15,290 bases of DNA, taken from Spirochaetaceae bacterium. GTDB lineage: Bacteria > Spirochaetota > Spirochaetia > Treponematales > Breznakiellaceae. The stretch covers positions 1 to 15,290 of the forward strand of contig JAITGJ010000216.1 of the NCBI GenBank assembly GCA_031280705.1, written 5' to 3'. The notes beneath the pieces were generated by a model that ran no database searches, was not told where the DNA came from, and saw nothing but the letters and a program-made list of their open reading frames with translations. Positions 1 to 7,294 of this stretch are shown here, piece by piece; within the stretch, counting starts at the first letter, position 1; each line of letters starts with the position of its first letter. Position numbers and translations under genes: made by a program.

Positions 1-147
1 TCCGTAATTAAAAAAAACAGACGATTTTTCCCCGTTTTCTGCCCACTTTTGGCCTCAAGGGATAAAAAATTCTATTTTTTCCCTCAAAATAGCGGTCTCT
101 CTGCGCGTACGCCGCGCAAAAAAAACCGCGCAATCCACCCCCGTTAC

Positions 148-153
148 AAGGAG
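148..153 (+). promoter_or_regulatory. Ribosome binding site fixing the lipoprotein start
   Basis: AAGGAG lies 6 nt before the ATG at 160. The reading frame is open back to a TTG at 49, but that start has no Shine-Dalgarno and would put 37 basic residues ahead of a lipoprotein signal peptide. This site therefore decides the start at 160. A weak promoter-like pair, TTGGCC (49-54) and TATTTT (73-78), lies upstream; it is too poor a match to call on its own. Confidence 0.8.
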
Positions 154-159
154 AAAATC

Positions 160-3100
160 ATGAGGAACAAATCTTTTTTCGCGGGCGCGGCCCTGTCCCT
201 GATTCTTGCCGCGTGTCTTAACCCCGTGGGCCTCCCGTTCAGCCAGGCAACCGTTAACGGTTCCCTGGACGGTGAAAGCGGCTTTGTCTCGAATGAGCGC
301 CCATCGGGAGAAAATGACCCGACCACGCTCACGCCGGACAATGGCATCCTCATTGTGCGTAACCTGTCCCGTTCCGCGATTATTGACGGCATCACCGTTA
401 CGAACGCCGCCCTGGGCAAAACATTCGAGGCGGGCCGCGTTTCGGGCGGCTATGAGCGCTCCCTCGTGCTTTCTCCCGGCGTTTGGGATGTTGACGTCCG
501 GTGGACACGCTTTGACGAAAACGGCGCCGCGATCGATTCAGGCGTTTGTTCAACCTCAAAACTGATTTACCGGTTCCAGCGGCAGTACCTCTTTTTCTAC
601 CGTGTCCTGCCGTCCGGCGATTATATCCTGGACGACTATGTACGGCCCGACGCCGACCCGGATGATATTTACATTATCAGCCCGGACGACAATTCTTCCC
701 TGCCCTCCGGTGTTCCGTGGGGTACCGTTACTATCATCAATACATCGGCCAACCGGACCATCAATCAGGTTGTAATAGACGGCGCCGTTGTTCCCGGCCT
801 CTCCGTATCGCCGAACAATATGCGCGCAATCAAATTGCAGGCCGCAGTGTTTCCCGCGCCCGCCATGAATCATTCCGTGCAGGTCCGCGTTTCTGGGAGC
901 GGGCTCAGCAATCTGTACTTTCCCGCCGCGCCCCATACCTTCAGCCTCCACAACGGGGATAACGAAGTGCTCTCCTATCCGGGCGTGCCGGGGAGCGAAT
1001 CCTCCGGCGGCGCGGATACGGGCCTTGGCCGCCTCATCATCAAGAACCTCACGGACGATATGAATATCAGCGCCATACACTTTACCCCGCTTGATTCCCA
1101 GACGGCGATTGATCCCATGGAACCGGGGCCCGCACGAAAAAACCAGAAATCGCTTTTGCTTGCTCCGGGGGACTGGGACCTTTCGGTACGTTTCCCGCAC
1201 GGCACTTCCCCAAAAACCCGCACCGTTACCATTACCGCGGGGACCATTTCGTATCTCTATTTTTACAAGACAAACGAAAATCCACCGGGATATGACACCG
1301 ATACCCAATGGCTCCCGCCGCAAAACGCGGACCCGGGCAACTCAAATCCCGGCAGCATCGTGGGAGACGATGAAGGTTTCCTGCATGTAATAAACGGCTC
1401 ACAGTCCGCGTACATAACCGAAGTGCAGTACAACTCAAGCGGCGCGTGGATTTCCGTGATCATCCCCAACGCGAGTTATATTCCGCCCCGGGATCATTCC
1501 GATCCCGACCTCACGCTGCCCAAGGGCACCTGGCCGCTGCGTTTCAAGACGCTGGGAAAGGATACCTACAGCCGCTCCGTATCGCGGACGATCAACGCGG
1601 GGCAAACGACCAATGTGGAGTATACGGATATTCTTGATGCCGATGATCCGCCGTCGGGGTTTGGGACGCTCCGCATCGTGAATAACAGTCCTTCCCCCAT
1701 CGTTAAGGTTATTACCCGTACCCGGAACGCCGCAAACGAATACCCGCCGGTTGACGCGGAAATGCCCGTCATCACGGCGGGTACCGCGCAGGTAAAAATT
1801 CTCGACGCGGGCGGCGCAACGCTTTTTTCCCAAAAATCGTATATCGTGCAGTGCTACACCGCGGCCGCGACATTCTACGAAGACACCGCGTCTATCCACA
1901 ACGGACAGATTACGAATCTGGTGATCACCGGCGACACGCCCGAGATAACGCTGCCGCCCGGCGGGGGCGGTACGGCGGGCGGCATTACGGTGTACAATAA
2001 ATATTCCGGGCCGGCGCCGTTCAAGATTTTCAAGATATACCTCTACCGCGAAAGCGGCGCGGATACCTGGGGAGACGGTTATGCCGCGCCGTCCTCCGGT
2101 TCCTATCCGGCTCCGCCCACGATCGGCGGCCAGCGGTACAACGGCCCGCTCTATCCGGGCGAACCGTTCCTGCTCCGCGATAGTTACTATCAGTTTACGA
2201 ACCTTGCCGAAGGGCGGTATAAACTGCTCGTGGTTGGCGGGTCCTACCACTGGCCGTTCTACACGGCGATTCCGGCGAACCGGGTCCCGCAGGGGACGGG
2301 CATTGAGATGACGGAAAAACGCATCACCTACGACGCGGGGAGCGTGTTTGTTACCGCCGGGGGGACGCGCATCGTCAACTTTGACCCGTACCTTCCGGGC
2401 CGCCCCGACCCGGACACGCCCAACGGCGTGGTACGGATCAATTTCCTCCACGCCGGGAACGTTCAGGGAACGCTGGGAGACTCCGGCCCCATTTCCCGCA
2501 TCCAGTTTATTGCGGGATCCGAAGCCGAACTGCCCACGAATTACACGGGCGCCTCCGCCTATGTGTTTGACGTGGCGCCGGCCAACCGGACGATCAACTC
2601 GCCCCAGGCATCGGCCACGCCGCTCGATCACGGCGGCGTGAACCACGATCAGCCTTCCGGAAGCGGGGGGACGGTGCCCGCGCGCTTTGTGGTTTATGAA
2701 TACAACCGGGGGATTTCTCCCGGCGGGAGTATCGAGCTTTACCTGCCGCCGGGGATTTATGGCGTCCGCGTGCTTAACCCGCAGGGAGACGGGCTTCAGC
2801 CCAATATGTGGTTTGGGCGGAGCCGGACGTATTATTTCGATCTCCACCTTGAAAAGGAGGCGGCCCATACCATCAATCTTCAGTGGAAATTTCCCTCAAT
2901 AATGATCCTTGATGATCTGGTCCGGGATGAAACGTTTGCCACGGTTACCGACCGGAGCCTTACCTACAAACTGGGCGGACAGGGCCTTACCAACGGCACA
3001 AACCTTTTCAACTTTGTGAATAACTCCGTATGGAGCCGGGATCAGTGGGACATAGAGAGCTACAATTGGTTCTATTTTCCAGCCGCCTGCGGCTTTGCCA

Positions 3101-3633
3101 ATCATCCCGATACGAACCATGCCGGCCACTCATACATCAATCACTACAATGTTGACTGGTATCCCGCCGGTTCTACCAACTGGGCCCAATACGCTTTTCC
3201 GGTCCGGGTTGGTACGAACGGGCAGTTGTACAAAAACCACGAGGGCGAGCCAGTGGCGGTGGCGACGGAACAGGACGGCGGCACCCATGGCCTTACCGCC
3301 AAAGCGGGCGCGTATTATACGCTGGAAATGACTCTGCGGCCAAAGAATGGCTACACATTCCGGGGGATCAGCCGTTCTGAAAATCCGGTTATCGGGATAC
3401 GCGATGTCAACAATCAGGGGACCGGTTTTGATTTTTACGACGGCTTTAATTCAAGCACCAACGGACCGGGCATCAACAACCCTTTCTCCAACATGAATTA
3501 CCGTATCCGGAAGTTTGCCGGGCACGACAATCTGGCGGACTGGATAATAAGCGATGGGATGATATCGAACACGGCGAGACTCCCCGGGCAGGACCGCATC
3601 AAAGTGCGTATCCACTTTAAAAGAGTGCAGTGA
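160..3633 (+). CDS. Very large modular lipoprotein, function unknown
   Basis: This is a 1157-residue protein exported and lipidated by inference. Residues 1-19 form a signal peptide ending in the lipobox LAAC, with Cys19 as the lipidation site. The mature part is a chain of about seven related beta-rich modules that begin with a G-x-L-x-I-x-N-like strand, near residues 61, 187, 288, 405, 501, 607 and 755. Several modules also share a 'L-L-APG-x-W-D-L-x-V-R' core (for example SLVLSPGVWDVDVRW and SLLLAPGDWDLSVRF) and end in an aromatic strand (YLFFYRV, YLYFYKT). Linkers are rich in Pro, Gly, Asp and Ser. From about residue 908 the sequence changes to an aromatic, Asn-rich domain with no module pattern. 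No catalytic motif was recognised. The fold resembles surface beta-sandwich or carbohydrate-binding repeats, but I cannot name a family. It stands alone and converges on ffh. Confidence 0.85.
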   Translation: MRNKSFFAGAALSLILAACLNPVGLPFSQATVNGSLDGESGFVSNERPSGENDPTTLTPDNGILIVRNLSRSAIIDGITVTNAALGKTFEAGRVSGGYERSLVLSPGVWDVDVRWTRFDENGAAIDSGVCSTSKLIYRFQRQYLFFYRVLPSGDYILDDYVRPDADPDDIYIISPDDNSSLPSGVPWGTVTIINTSANRTINQVVIDGAVVPGLSVSPNNMRAIKLQAAVFPAPAMNHSVQVRVSGSGLSNLYFPAAPHTFSLHNGDNEVLSYPGVPGSESSGGADTGLGRLIIKNLTDDMNISAIHFTPLDSQTAIDPMEPGPARKNQKSLLLAPGDWDLSVRFPHGTSPKTRTVTITAGTISYLYFYKTNENPPGYDTDTQWLPPQNADPGNSNPGSIVGDDEGFLHVINGSQSAYITEVQYNSSGAWISVIIPNASYIPPRDHSDPDLTLPKGTWPLRFKTLGKDTYSRSVSRTINAGQTTNVEYTDILDADDPPSGFGTLRIVNNSPSPIVKVITRTRNAANEYPPVDAEMPVITAGTAQVKILDAGGATLFSQKSYIVQCYTAAATFYEDTASIHNGQITNLVITGDTPEITLPPGGGGTAGGITVYNKYSGPAPFKIFKIYLYRESGADTWGDGYAAPSSGSYPAPPTIGGQRYNGPLYPGEPFLLRDSYYQFTNLAEGRYKLLVVGGSYHWPFYTAIPANRVPQGTGIEMTEKRITYDAGSVFVTAGGTRIVNFDPYLPGRPDPDTPNGVVRINFLHAGNVQGTLGDSGPISRIQFIAGSEAELPTNYTGASAYVFDVAPANRTINSPQASATPLDHGGVNHDQPSGSGGTVPARFVVYEYNRGISPGGSIELYLPPGIYGVRVLNPQGDGLQPNMWFGRSRTYYFDLHLEKEAAHTINLQWKFPSIMILDDLVRDETFATVTDRSLTYKLGGQGLTNGTNLFNFVNNSVWSRDQWDIESYNWFYFPAACGFANHPDTNHAGHSYINHYNVDWYPAGSTNWAQYAFPVRVGTNGQLYKNHEGEPVAVATEQDGGTHGLTAKAGAYYTLEMTLRPKNGYTFRGISRSENPVIGIRDVNNQGTGFDFYDGFNSSTNGPGINNPFSNMNYRIRKFAGHDNLADWIISDGMISNTARLPGQDRIKVRIHFKRVQ

Positions 3634-3642
3634 TTGCGGGAC

Positions 3643-3688
3643 CGTCCGTTCCCCCGCGCGGCGTGTTCGCCGGGCGGGGGAACGGACG
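3643..3688. terminator. Bidirectional hairpin between convergent genes
   Basis: A perfect 15-bp inverted repeat (3643-3657 with 3674-3688) encloses one G-G mismatch, a further 5-bp stem (3659-3663 with 3668-3672) and a TGTT loop. It fills the 57-nt gap between the lipoprotein stop (3633) and the ffh stop (3691). No T-tract follows on either strand, so it is a stable 3'-end or blocking hairpin rather than a canonical intrinsic terminator. It probably serves both convergent transcripts. Confidence 0.7.
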
Positions 3689-3690
3689 CG

Positions 3691-5043
3691 TCATCTCCGC
3701 CCCATCCGGCTGAACATATTGTGCAGGTTCTGCATACCCTGTGCGCCCTTTCCCATTTTTGTCATTTTTTTCATCATGCCGCGCATCTTTTCAAACCGCT
3801 TGAGCAGCCGCGCCACCTCCGCCACGGAGCTGCCCGATCCACGGGCGATGCGGGTGCGGCGGGCCGGCCCGATAATCAGGTGGTTTGCCCGCTCCTTTCG
3901 CGTCATGGAAGACAGAATCGCTTCCTCACGCCTGAGCTCTTCGGGATTAAGGTCCTCTTCCGCTACCTGTCCCTTCATCCCCGGCAGCATTTCCAGCACC
4001 GACTGGAGGGACCCCATTTTCTTTACCGAGCGGATTTGACCCAGCCAGTCTTCCAGCGTGAAATTTTCTTTCTCCATTTTTTTCTGGAGTTCGAGCGCCT
4101 CATTTTGACTGATGACTTCCTGGGCCTTTTCCACAAGGCTTACCACGTCGCCCATGCCGAGTATGCGCCCGGCGGCCCGCTCGGGGTGGAACACTTCAAA
4201 ATCGGTAAGTTTTTCGCCGGTACCGACAAATTTGAGCGGCTTTCCCGTAACCGTTTTCAGGGAGAGCGCCGCGCCGCCGCGGGTGTCAGAATCGAATTTG
4301 GTAAGCACCACCCCGGTAAGGCCGATTTTTTCGTCAAAGGCTTTTGCAATATCCACGGCGCTCTGACCGGTCATGGCGTCCGCGGCCAGGAGCAGTTCGT
4401 CGGGCCGTGCCGTGTCTTTAAGCCGGGCAAGTTCTTCCATCATCGGTTCGTCAATCTGGAGGCGGCCCGCCGTATCAACAATAATTGTGTCGATAAGGTT
4501 TTGTTCTGCCCAGGTGAAGGCGGCGCGGTACACGGCGGCGGCGTCACGCGCGCCATCTTCCCGGTGGACCGGGACATCAATGCTCCGGCCCAGCACGGCA
4601 AGCTGTTCCATTGCCGCGGGCCGCACCAGATCGCAGGCAACGAGGAGCGGTTTCCGCCCGTCCTTTTTGAGGCGCAGCGCGAGTTTTGCCGAGGTCGTGG
4701 TTTTGCCCGACCCCTGAATGCCCAGCATCAAAATGACAGAAATAGTGTCGGGGCCTTTCAGCAGGAGATCCTGTTTTGTGCCGCCCAGAAAGGAAACCAG
4801 TTTATCATGAACGATTTTTACAAATTGCTGTCCGGGATCCACCGCGCGGAGCACCCGCTCGCCCTTTGCCTCTTCCACGGTGGCGTTGACAAAGCGCCGC
4901 ACCACGCGGAGATTGACGTCCGCCTCAAGGAGCGCCATCTTGATCGTTTCCACGGCGTCGTCAATGTTTTTTTCGGAGATTGCCGACTTTCCCGCCACAA
5001 AACGCAGGGCGTCTCCAATCTTTTCGGTTAATTTGTCAAACAT
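3691..5043 (-). CDS. ffh: Signal recognition particle GTPase Ffh (SRP54)
   Basis: Ffh binds signal sequences of nascent inner-membrane proteins together with 4.5S RNA and docks with FtsY to deliver ribosomes to SecYEG. At 450 residues it has the usual family length. The N domain covers roughly residues 1-90. The G domain shows the P-loop GIQGSGKTTT (108-117), a DLVRPAA segment (138-144), DTAGR (190-194) and TKFD (248-251, where TKLD is more usual). The Met-rich M domain begins near 305 and contains the RNA-binding GSGSSV stretch (402-407) and many methionines at the C-terminus. The ATG at 5043 has a purine-rich GGAGAAGG upstream. It lies 103 nt downstream of gpsA on the same strand, with two hairpins in between, so co-transcription is possible but not assured. 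The long open frame on the opposite strand is a shadow. Confidence 0.98.
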   Translation of the reverse strand: MFDKLTEKIGDALRFVAGKSAISEKNIDDAVETIKMALLEADVNLRVVRRFVNATVEEAKGERVLRAVDPGQQFVKIVHDKLVSFLGGTKQDLLLKGPDTISVILMLGIQGSGKTTTSAKLALRLKKDGRKPLLVACDLVRPAAMEQLAVLGRSIDVPVHREDGARDAAAVYRAAFTWAEQNLIDTIIVDTAGRLQIDEPMMEELARLKDTARPDELLLAADAMTGQSAVDIAKAFDEKIGLTGVVLTKFDSDTRGGAALSLKTVTGKPLKFVGTGEKLTDFEVFHPERAAGRILGMGDVVSLVEKAQEVISQNEALELQKKMEKENFTLEDWLGQIRSVKKMGSLQSVLEMLPGMKGQVAEEDLNPEELRREEAILSSMTRKERANHLIIGPARRTRIARGSGSSVAEVARLLKRFEKMRGMMKKMTKMGKGAQGMQNLHNMFSRMGRR

Positions 5044-5076
5044 GCGTTATACCTTCTCCGGCGGCGCGGATGTATC

Positions 5077-5096
5077 CGGCGTGAAAAACCACGCCG
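5077..5096. other. Short hairpin in the gpsA-ffh gap
   Basis: CGGCGTG (5077-5083) pairs perfectly with CACGCCG (5090-5096) around a six-base AAAAAC loop. It lies 33 nt upstream of the ffh start on the minus strand, just beyond the larger palindrome. It may belong to the ffh leader or to the gpsA 3' end. No T-run follows on the minus strand. Confidence 0.35.
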
Positions 5097-5107
5097 TCTT
5101 GAAAAGT

Positions 5108-5150
5108 AGCACTGATTTATTCCCGGTTGAATAAATCAGTGCTTCCCTAG
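5108..5150 (-). repeat. Stop-codon palindrome, copy 1 (gpsA 3' end)
   Basis: AGCACTGATTTATTC (5108-5122) and its exact complement (5129-5143) form a 15-bp stem with a CCGGTT loop. The flank TCCCTAG follows, and its CTA (5147-5149) is the gpsA stop codon read on the minus strand. The same arms and the same TCCCTAG flank recur at 10030-10067 on another gene's stop. It may act as a gpsA 3'-end hairpin, since ACTTTTC follows on the minus strand, but its precise recurrence suggests a dispersed repeat family. Confidence 0.8.
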
Positions 5151-6241
5151 TGCGATGTCAAAAGGCCGCCCAGAAAACTATCGACAAATTCCAGCGGCCG
5201 CGTTTCCTTGTTGAGAATCCGGTACAGTCCGGTGGAAATGGGCATTTTAAGCCGGTACCGGTCCGCGAGCATTCTTACATACTTTGCGGCCGCCACGCCT
5301 TCGGGCAGATAGGAGATTTCGTTAAGCCGGCCCAAAAGATCCTCAAGGTTGGCAAAGGGCGCGAGGATATCCTTCTCGATAATTTCCCGCCCAAAACGCC
5401 GGTTCCGGCCAAACACCGAACGGCAGGTAACGTCCAGGTCTCCCACGCCGGAAATGGACGTAAAGGTTTCCGGGTGCGTCGCCCCCATCGCCCTGCCCAG
5501 CGCCTGAATTTCGCTGAGGCCCGCGGCAAGGAGAAGCGACTCCGTGCCGTCCCCGAACATTTCGTCCTCGCCGCTTCCCTCCCCGGTCCGGCCCGCGCCG
5601 GACGTTTTGAGGGCGTCAAGGATGCCGAACGCGATGGCGATGACATTTTTCGCCGCCGCCGCTACCTGCACGCCCCGCACGTCAAGGGATGAAAACACGA
5701 GCAGCCGGTTTGTTTTGAGCAGGTCCCGGAAACGGAAGGAATTTTTCGCGTTTTCACTCGCGGCGATCAGGCCCGTTACCCGCCCCCGCGCGACTTCTTC
5801 GGCGTGGCTTGGCCCGGCAATATACACCAGGGAATTCCGGTAAAAGCCGGGCAGATAATCTTCCAGCGTTTCAAGGAGCAGGCGCGGCCCCTTGGCCGTG
5901 GGCAAAAAGCCTTTGGTGATGACCGCGATGTTTGTTTCGCCCTCCTGTATCGAAGGCGCCGTAAGTATTTCCCGTACCGTGTTCATCAAGAAAAGAGAGG
6001 GGACCGCGAGGATGAGAAATTCCTTCCCGTTTACTACCGCGCCGATATCCCGGCTTGCCGTCAAATTGGCGGAAAATGTAACCCCCGGCAAAAAGCGGGA
6101 GTTGGCATGATTGTTGTTTATGTCATCGACCGTTTCTTTTTCGTAGGCCCAGAGGACAACTTTTTCACCCTTGTCCCCCAGCACCTTGGCAACCGCCGTA
6201 CCCCAGGCCCCGGCGCCCAATACCGCAACACGTCCTTCCAT
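5147..6241 (-). CDS. gpsA: Glycerol-3-phosphate dehydrogenase [NAD(P)+]
   Basis: This cytosolic enzyme reduces dihydroxyacetone phosphate to sn-glycerol 3-phosphate, the backbone precursor of membrane phospholipids. From the ATG at 6241 it is 364 residues. The Rossmann motif GAGAWG is at residues 9-14. GPSHAEEVA lies at 143-151, the catalytic-lysine segment AAAKNVIAIAFG at 195-206 (Lys198), and GVGDLDVTCRSVFGRNRRFG at 265-284; all are family hallmarks. An ATG 16 codons upstream would add a Ser/Gly-rich tail ahead of the nucleotide-binding strand and has no good ribosome site, so 6241 is preferred. Residues about 213-228 form a Gly/Glu-rich insert just before FGDGTES, where many GpsA proteins run straight from the helix into FGDNTK. 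The TAG stop lies in the flank of a dispersed palindrome. ffh follows on the same strand. Confidence 0.97.
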   Translation of the reverse strand: MEGRVAVLGAGAWGTAVAKVLGDKGEKVVLWAYEKETVDDINNNHANSRFLPGVTFSANLTASRDIGAVVNGKEFLILAVPSLFLMNTVREILTAPSIQEGETNIAVITKGFLPTAKGPRLLLETLEDYLPGFYRNSLVYIAGPSHAEEVARGRVTGLIAASENAKNSFRFRDLLKTNRLLVFSSLDVRGVQVAAAAKNVIAIAFGILDALKTSGAGRTGEGSGEDEMFGDGTESLLLAAGLSEIQALGRAMGATHPETFTSISGVGDLDVTCRSVFGRNRRFGREIIEKDILAPFANLEDLLGRLNEISYLPEGVAAAKYVRMLADRYRLKMPISTGLYRILNKETRPLEFVDSFLGGLLTSH

Positions 6242-6247
6242 ACATAT

Positions 6248-6253
6248 CTCCTC
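6248..6253 (-). promoter_or_regulatory. Ribosome binding site for gpsA
   Basis: On the minus strand GAGGAG stands 6 nt before the ATG at 6241. It selects the 364-residue start over the in-frame ATG at 6289. Confidence 0.8.
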
Positions 6254-6418
6254 GCCGCTTCCGGATGCGCGCGGCTTTGTCTCCGCCACTGTAGCATAAA
6301 CGGCGGGCCGTGGAAAGGTTTACGGAAACGGGCCGCCGCGCCCGATAGAAACAGGCGGGTTACCCATGAAAAATCCGGTAATTCTTACTATTTTACCCTG
6401 AAATTAACCCGGATTTGC

Positions 6419-6452
6419 TTGCTTTTTCCGGCGGCTTCCATTACTTTATAAA
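6419..6452 (+). promoter_or_regulatory. Candidate promoter of the structured RNA
   Basis: TATAAA (6447-6452) is a good -10 box and predicts a start near 6459, which is the first base of the long closing helix described in the next entry. The -35 is weak: TTTTCC is at the standard 17-nt spacing, and TTGCTT (6419-6424) lies 22 nt upstream. The position relative to the helix is the main support. Confidence 0.45.
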
Positions 6453-6458
6453 GTGAAG

Positions 6459-6600
6459 CTGATGATACGGTTGTCCGGGTATGGAGGATTTCCTTCATCC
6501 CCCCGGATACTGCATGGCACCCAGTGGTACATCTATCGTATTGTCAGTGTGCCTCCCGGGTTTCCTCACCTCCTTTTCCCGGGAGGTTTTTTTATTTTTT
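6459..6600 (+). ncRNA. Candidate structured small RNA or leader with terminator
   Basis: No protein gene can be supported here, yet the stretch is full of compatible pairings. Helix P1 pairs 6459-6469 (CTGATGATACG) with 6537-6547 (CGTATTGTCAG): 11 bp including two G-U. Inside it is P2, 6474-6479 with 6502-6507 and 6481-6488 with 6491-6498. A short P3 pairs 6509-6512 with 6522-6525. A 9-bp terminator stem and T-run close the 3' end. The whole would be about 140 nt. It matches no riboswitch, SRP RNA, 6S or tmRNA consensus I know. It could be a stand-alone sRNA or an attenuating leader of the DUF2314 lipoprotein 74 nt downstream; a promoter-like pair after the terminator favours the former. The structure was folded by eye. 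Confidence 0.5.
6552..6600 (+). terminator. Rho-independent terminator with anti-SD-like loop
   Basis: CCTCCCGGG (6552-6560) pairs perfectly with CCCGGGAGG (6578-6586), followed by seven T, one A and six T. This is the only canonical U-tract terminator in the window. No coding gene on the plus strand precedes it, which implies a transcript in 6459-6551. The 17-nt loop contains TCACCTCCTTT (6566-6576), the same as the 3' tail of bacterial 16S rRNA. ACCTCC (6568-6573) could alternatively pair with GGAGGT (6582-6587). Confidence 0.9.
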
Positions 6601-6627
6601 GCGGAGTTTATGAGAGTTGTGTATACC
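6599..6627 (+). promoter_or_regulatory. Possible promoter of the DUF2314 lipoprotein
   Basis: TTGCGG (6599-6604), a 17-nt spacer and TATACC (6622-6627) make a moderate sigma-70-like promoter. It starts at the end of the terminator T-run, about 47 nt before the ATG at 6674. If used, the lipoprotein gene is independent of the upstream RNA. Confidence 0.35.
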
Positions 6628-6673
6628 CCCGGAAGGCCGCTTGCATACAAAAAACTCCGGAAGAGGAAGGCAT

Positions 6674-7216
6674 ATGCCGCGTCCCCCCGTAAGCCCTTCC
6701 GCGCTCCGCACTGTCCGTAACCGTACCGTGATCCATCTGGTCATGCTCGGTCTTTTGGCTCTGGGCTGTAACCGGTTCCGCTTCCCGGAGACGGAAATTG
6801 TTGTTTCCGCGGGAGAAGAGACCGCGGGCATACTGGAAGAGGCGGCGGAACGGGCCCGCGCGGGGTTTCCCGCCTTTTTGCGCCGCCTCCAGAACCCGGA
6901 TGACGGCGAAACACATTTCCGGGTCAAGTATCCGTTTCCCGCCGGGGGGGCAAGCGGTTTTCGCTTTGAGGAAATATGGCTTGGCGATATTGTTTTCCGG
7001 GAAGGCCGCTTTTTCGGCACGGTGGCAAATACGCCCCTTGTCATAAAAAACCTCGCGCCGGGAGACGAAGTGACATTTAACGCCGGTGAGATACGCGACT
7101 GGCTGTACATACGGGACGGCCGCATCGTGGGCGGCTACTCAATCCCGCCCCTCCGCCGCCTGCTCCCGGAAGACGCCGCCCTTCCCGCAACGCTCTCCGG
7201 CCCCGGCGAAAACTGA
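6674..7216 (+). CDS. DUF2314-domain lipoprotein
   Basis: This 180-residue protein starts at the ATG at 6674, preceded by the purine-rich AAGAGGAAGG (6661-6670). An in-frame GTG at 6617 is less likely. The N-terminus is basic (RTVRNR), then hydrophobic to LLALGC, so Cys32 is the probable lipidation site; the lipobox is relaxed, as in spirochaetes. Residues about 75-165 match the DUF2314 pattern: a 'FEEIWLGDI...GRFFGTVANTPLVIKNLAPGDEVTF' beta block, then 'I-x-DWLYIRDGRIVGGYS'. DUF2314 proteins (the YegJ type) are small and their biochemical role is unknown. The gene sits downstream of the candidate RNA and is convergent with the primase-like gene. The family call is from recognition of the motif; no function is claimed. 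Confidence 0.8.
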   Translation: MPRPPVSPSALRTVRNRTVIHLVMLGLLALGCNRFRFPETEIVVSAGEETAGILEEAAERARAGFPAFLRRLQNPDDGETHFRVKYPFPAGGASGFRFEEIWLGDIVFREGRFFGTVANTPLVIKNLAPGDEVTFNAGEIRDWLYIRDGRIVGGYSIPPLRRLLPEDAALPATLSGPGEN

Positions 7217-7217
7217 C

Positions 7218-7232
7218 GCCGGACGTTCCGGC
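7218..7232. terminator. Small hairpin after the DUF2314 gene
   Basis: GCCGGA (7218-7223) pairs with TCCGGC (7227-7232) across a 3-nt loop, directly after the stop at 7216. It has no T-tract. It may be a weak 3'-end hairpin in the 78-nt gap between two convergent genes. Confidence 0.35.
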
Positions 7233-7294
7233 ACGTCGTGTATCCGCCCGGGAAATTGATGCCTCAAGCGCCGGATGGCCCGCCCATTTCTCCG

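Noticed and set aside
64..80. AAAAAAT...ATTTTTT hairpin near the left edge
   Set aside because: It is an A/T-only dyad with a 3-nt loop, unstable and best explained by low complexity.
49..159. TTG-initiated N-terminal extension of the large lipoprotein
   Set aside because: The ATG at 160 has an ideal AAGGAG and starts a proper lipoprotein signal peptide; the extension is basic and lacks a ribosome site.
561..570. ACTGATTTA match to the dispersed palindrome
   Set aside because: Only a short partial match lying inside the lipoprotein coding sequence, without the second arm or flank; consistent with chance.
1435..2868. 477-codon open frame on the minus strand inside the lipoprotein gene
   Set aside because: It is Arg/Val/Gly-rich, has no recognisable domain, and lies wholly within a well-supported gene with a lipoprotein signal.
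3634..5031. 465-codon open frame on the plus strand opposite ffh
   Set aside because: The minus strand encodes a complete, motif-perfect Ffh. The opposite frame has no ribosome site and its residues are the skewed product of GC-rich third positions.
6459..6600. SRP 4.5S RNA near ffh, or 6S RNA
   Set aside because: The conserved GGAAGCAGCC-type SRP loop is absent, and there is no long central-bubble rod as in 6S RNA.
6453..6692. Short plus-strand frames across the candidate RNA as a leader peptide
   Set aside because: The overlapping frames run straight through the terminator stem and have no well-placed ribosome site. There is no run of a single amino acid as expected for an attenuator peptide.
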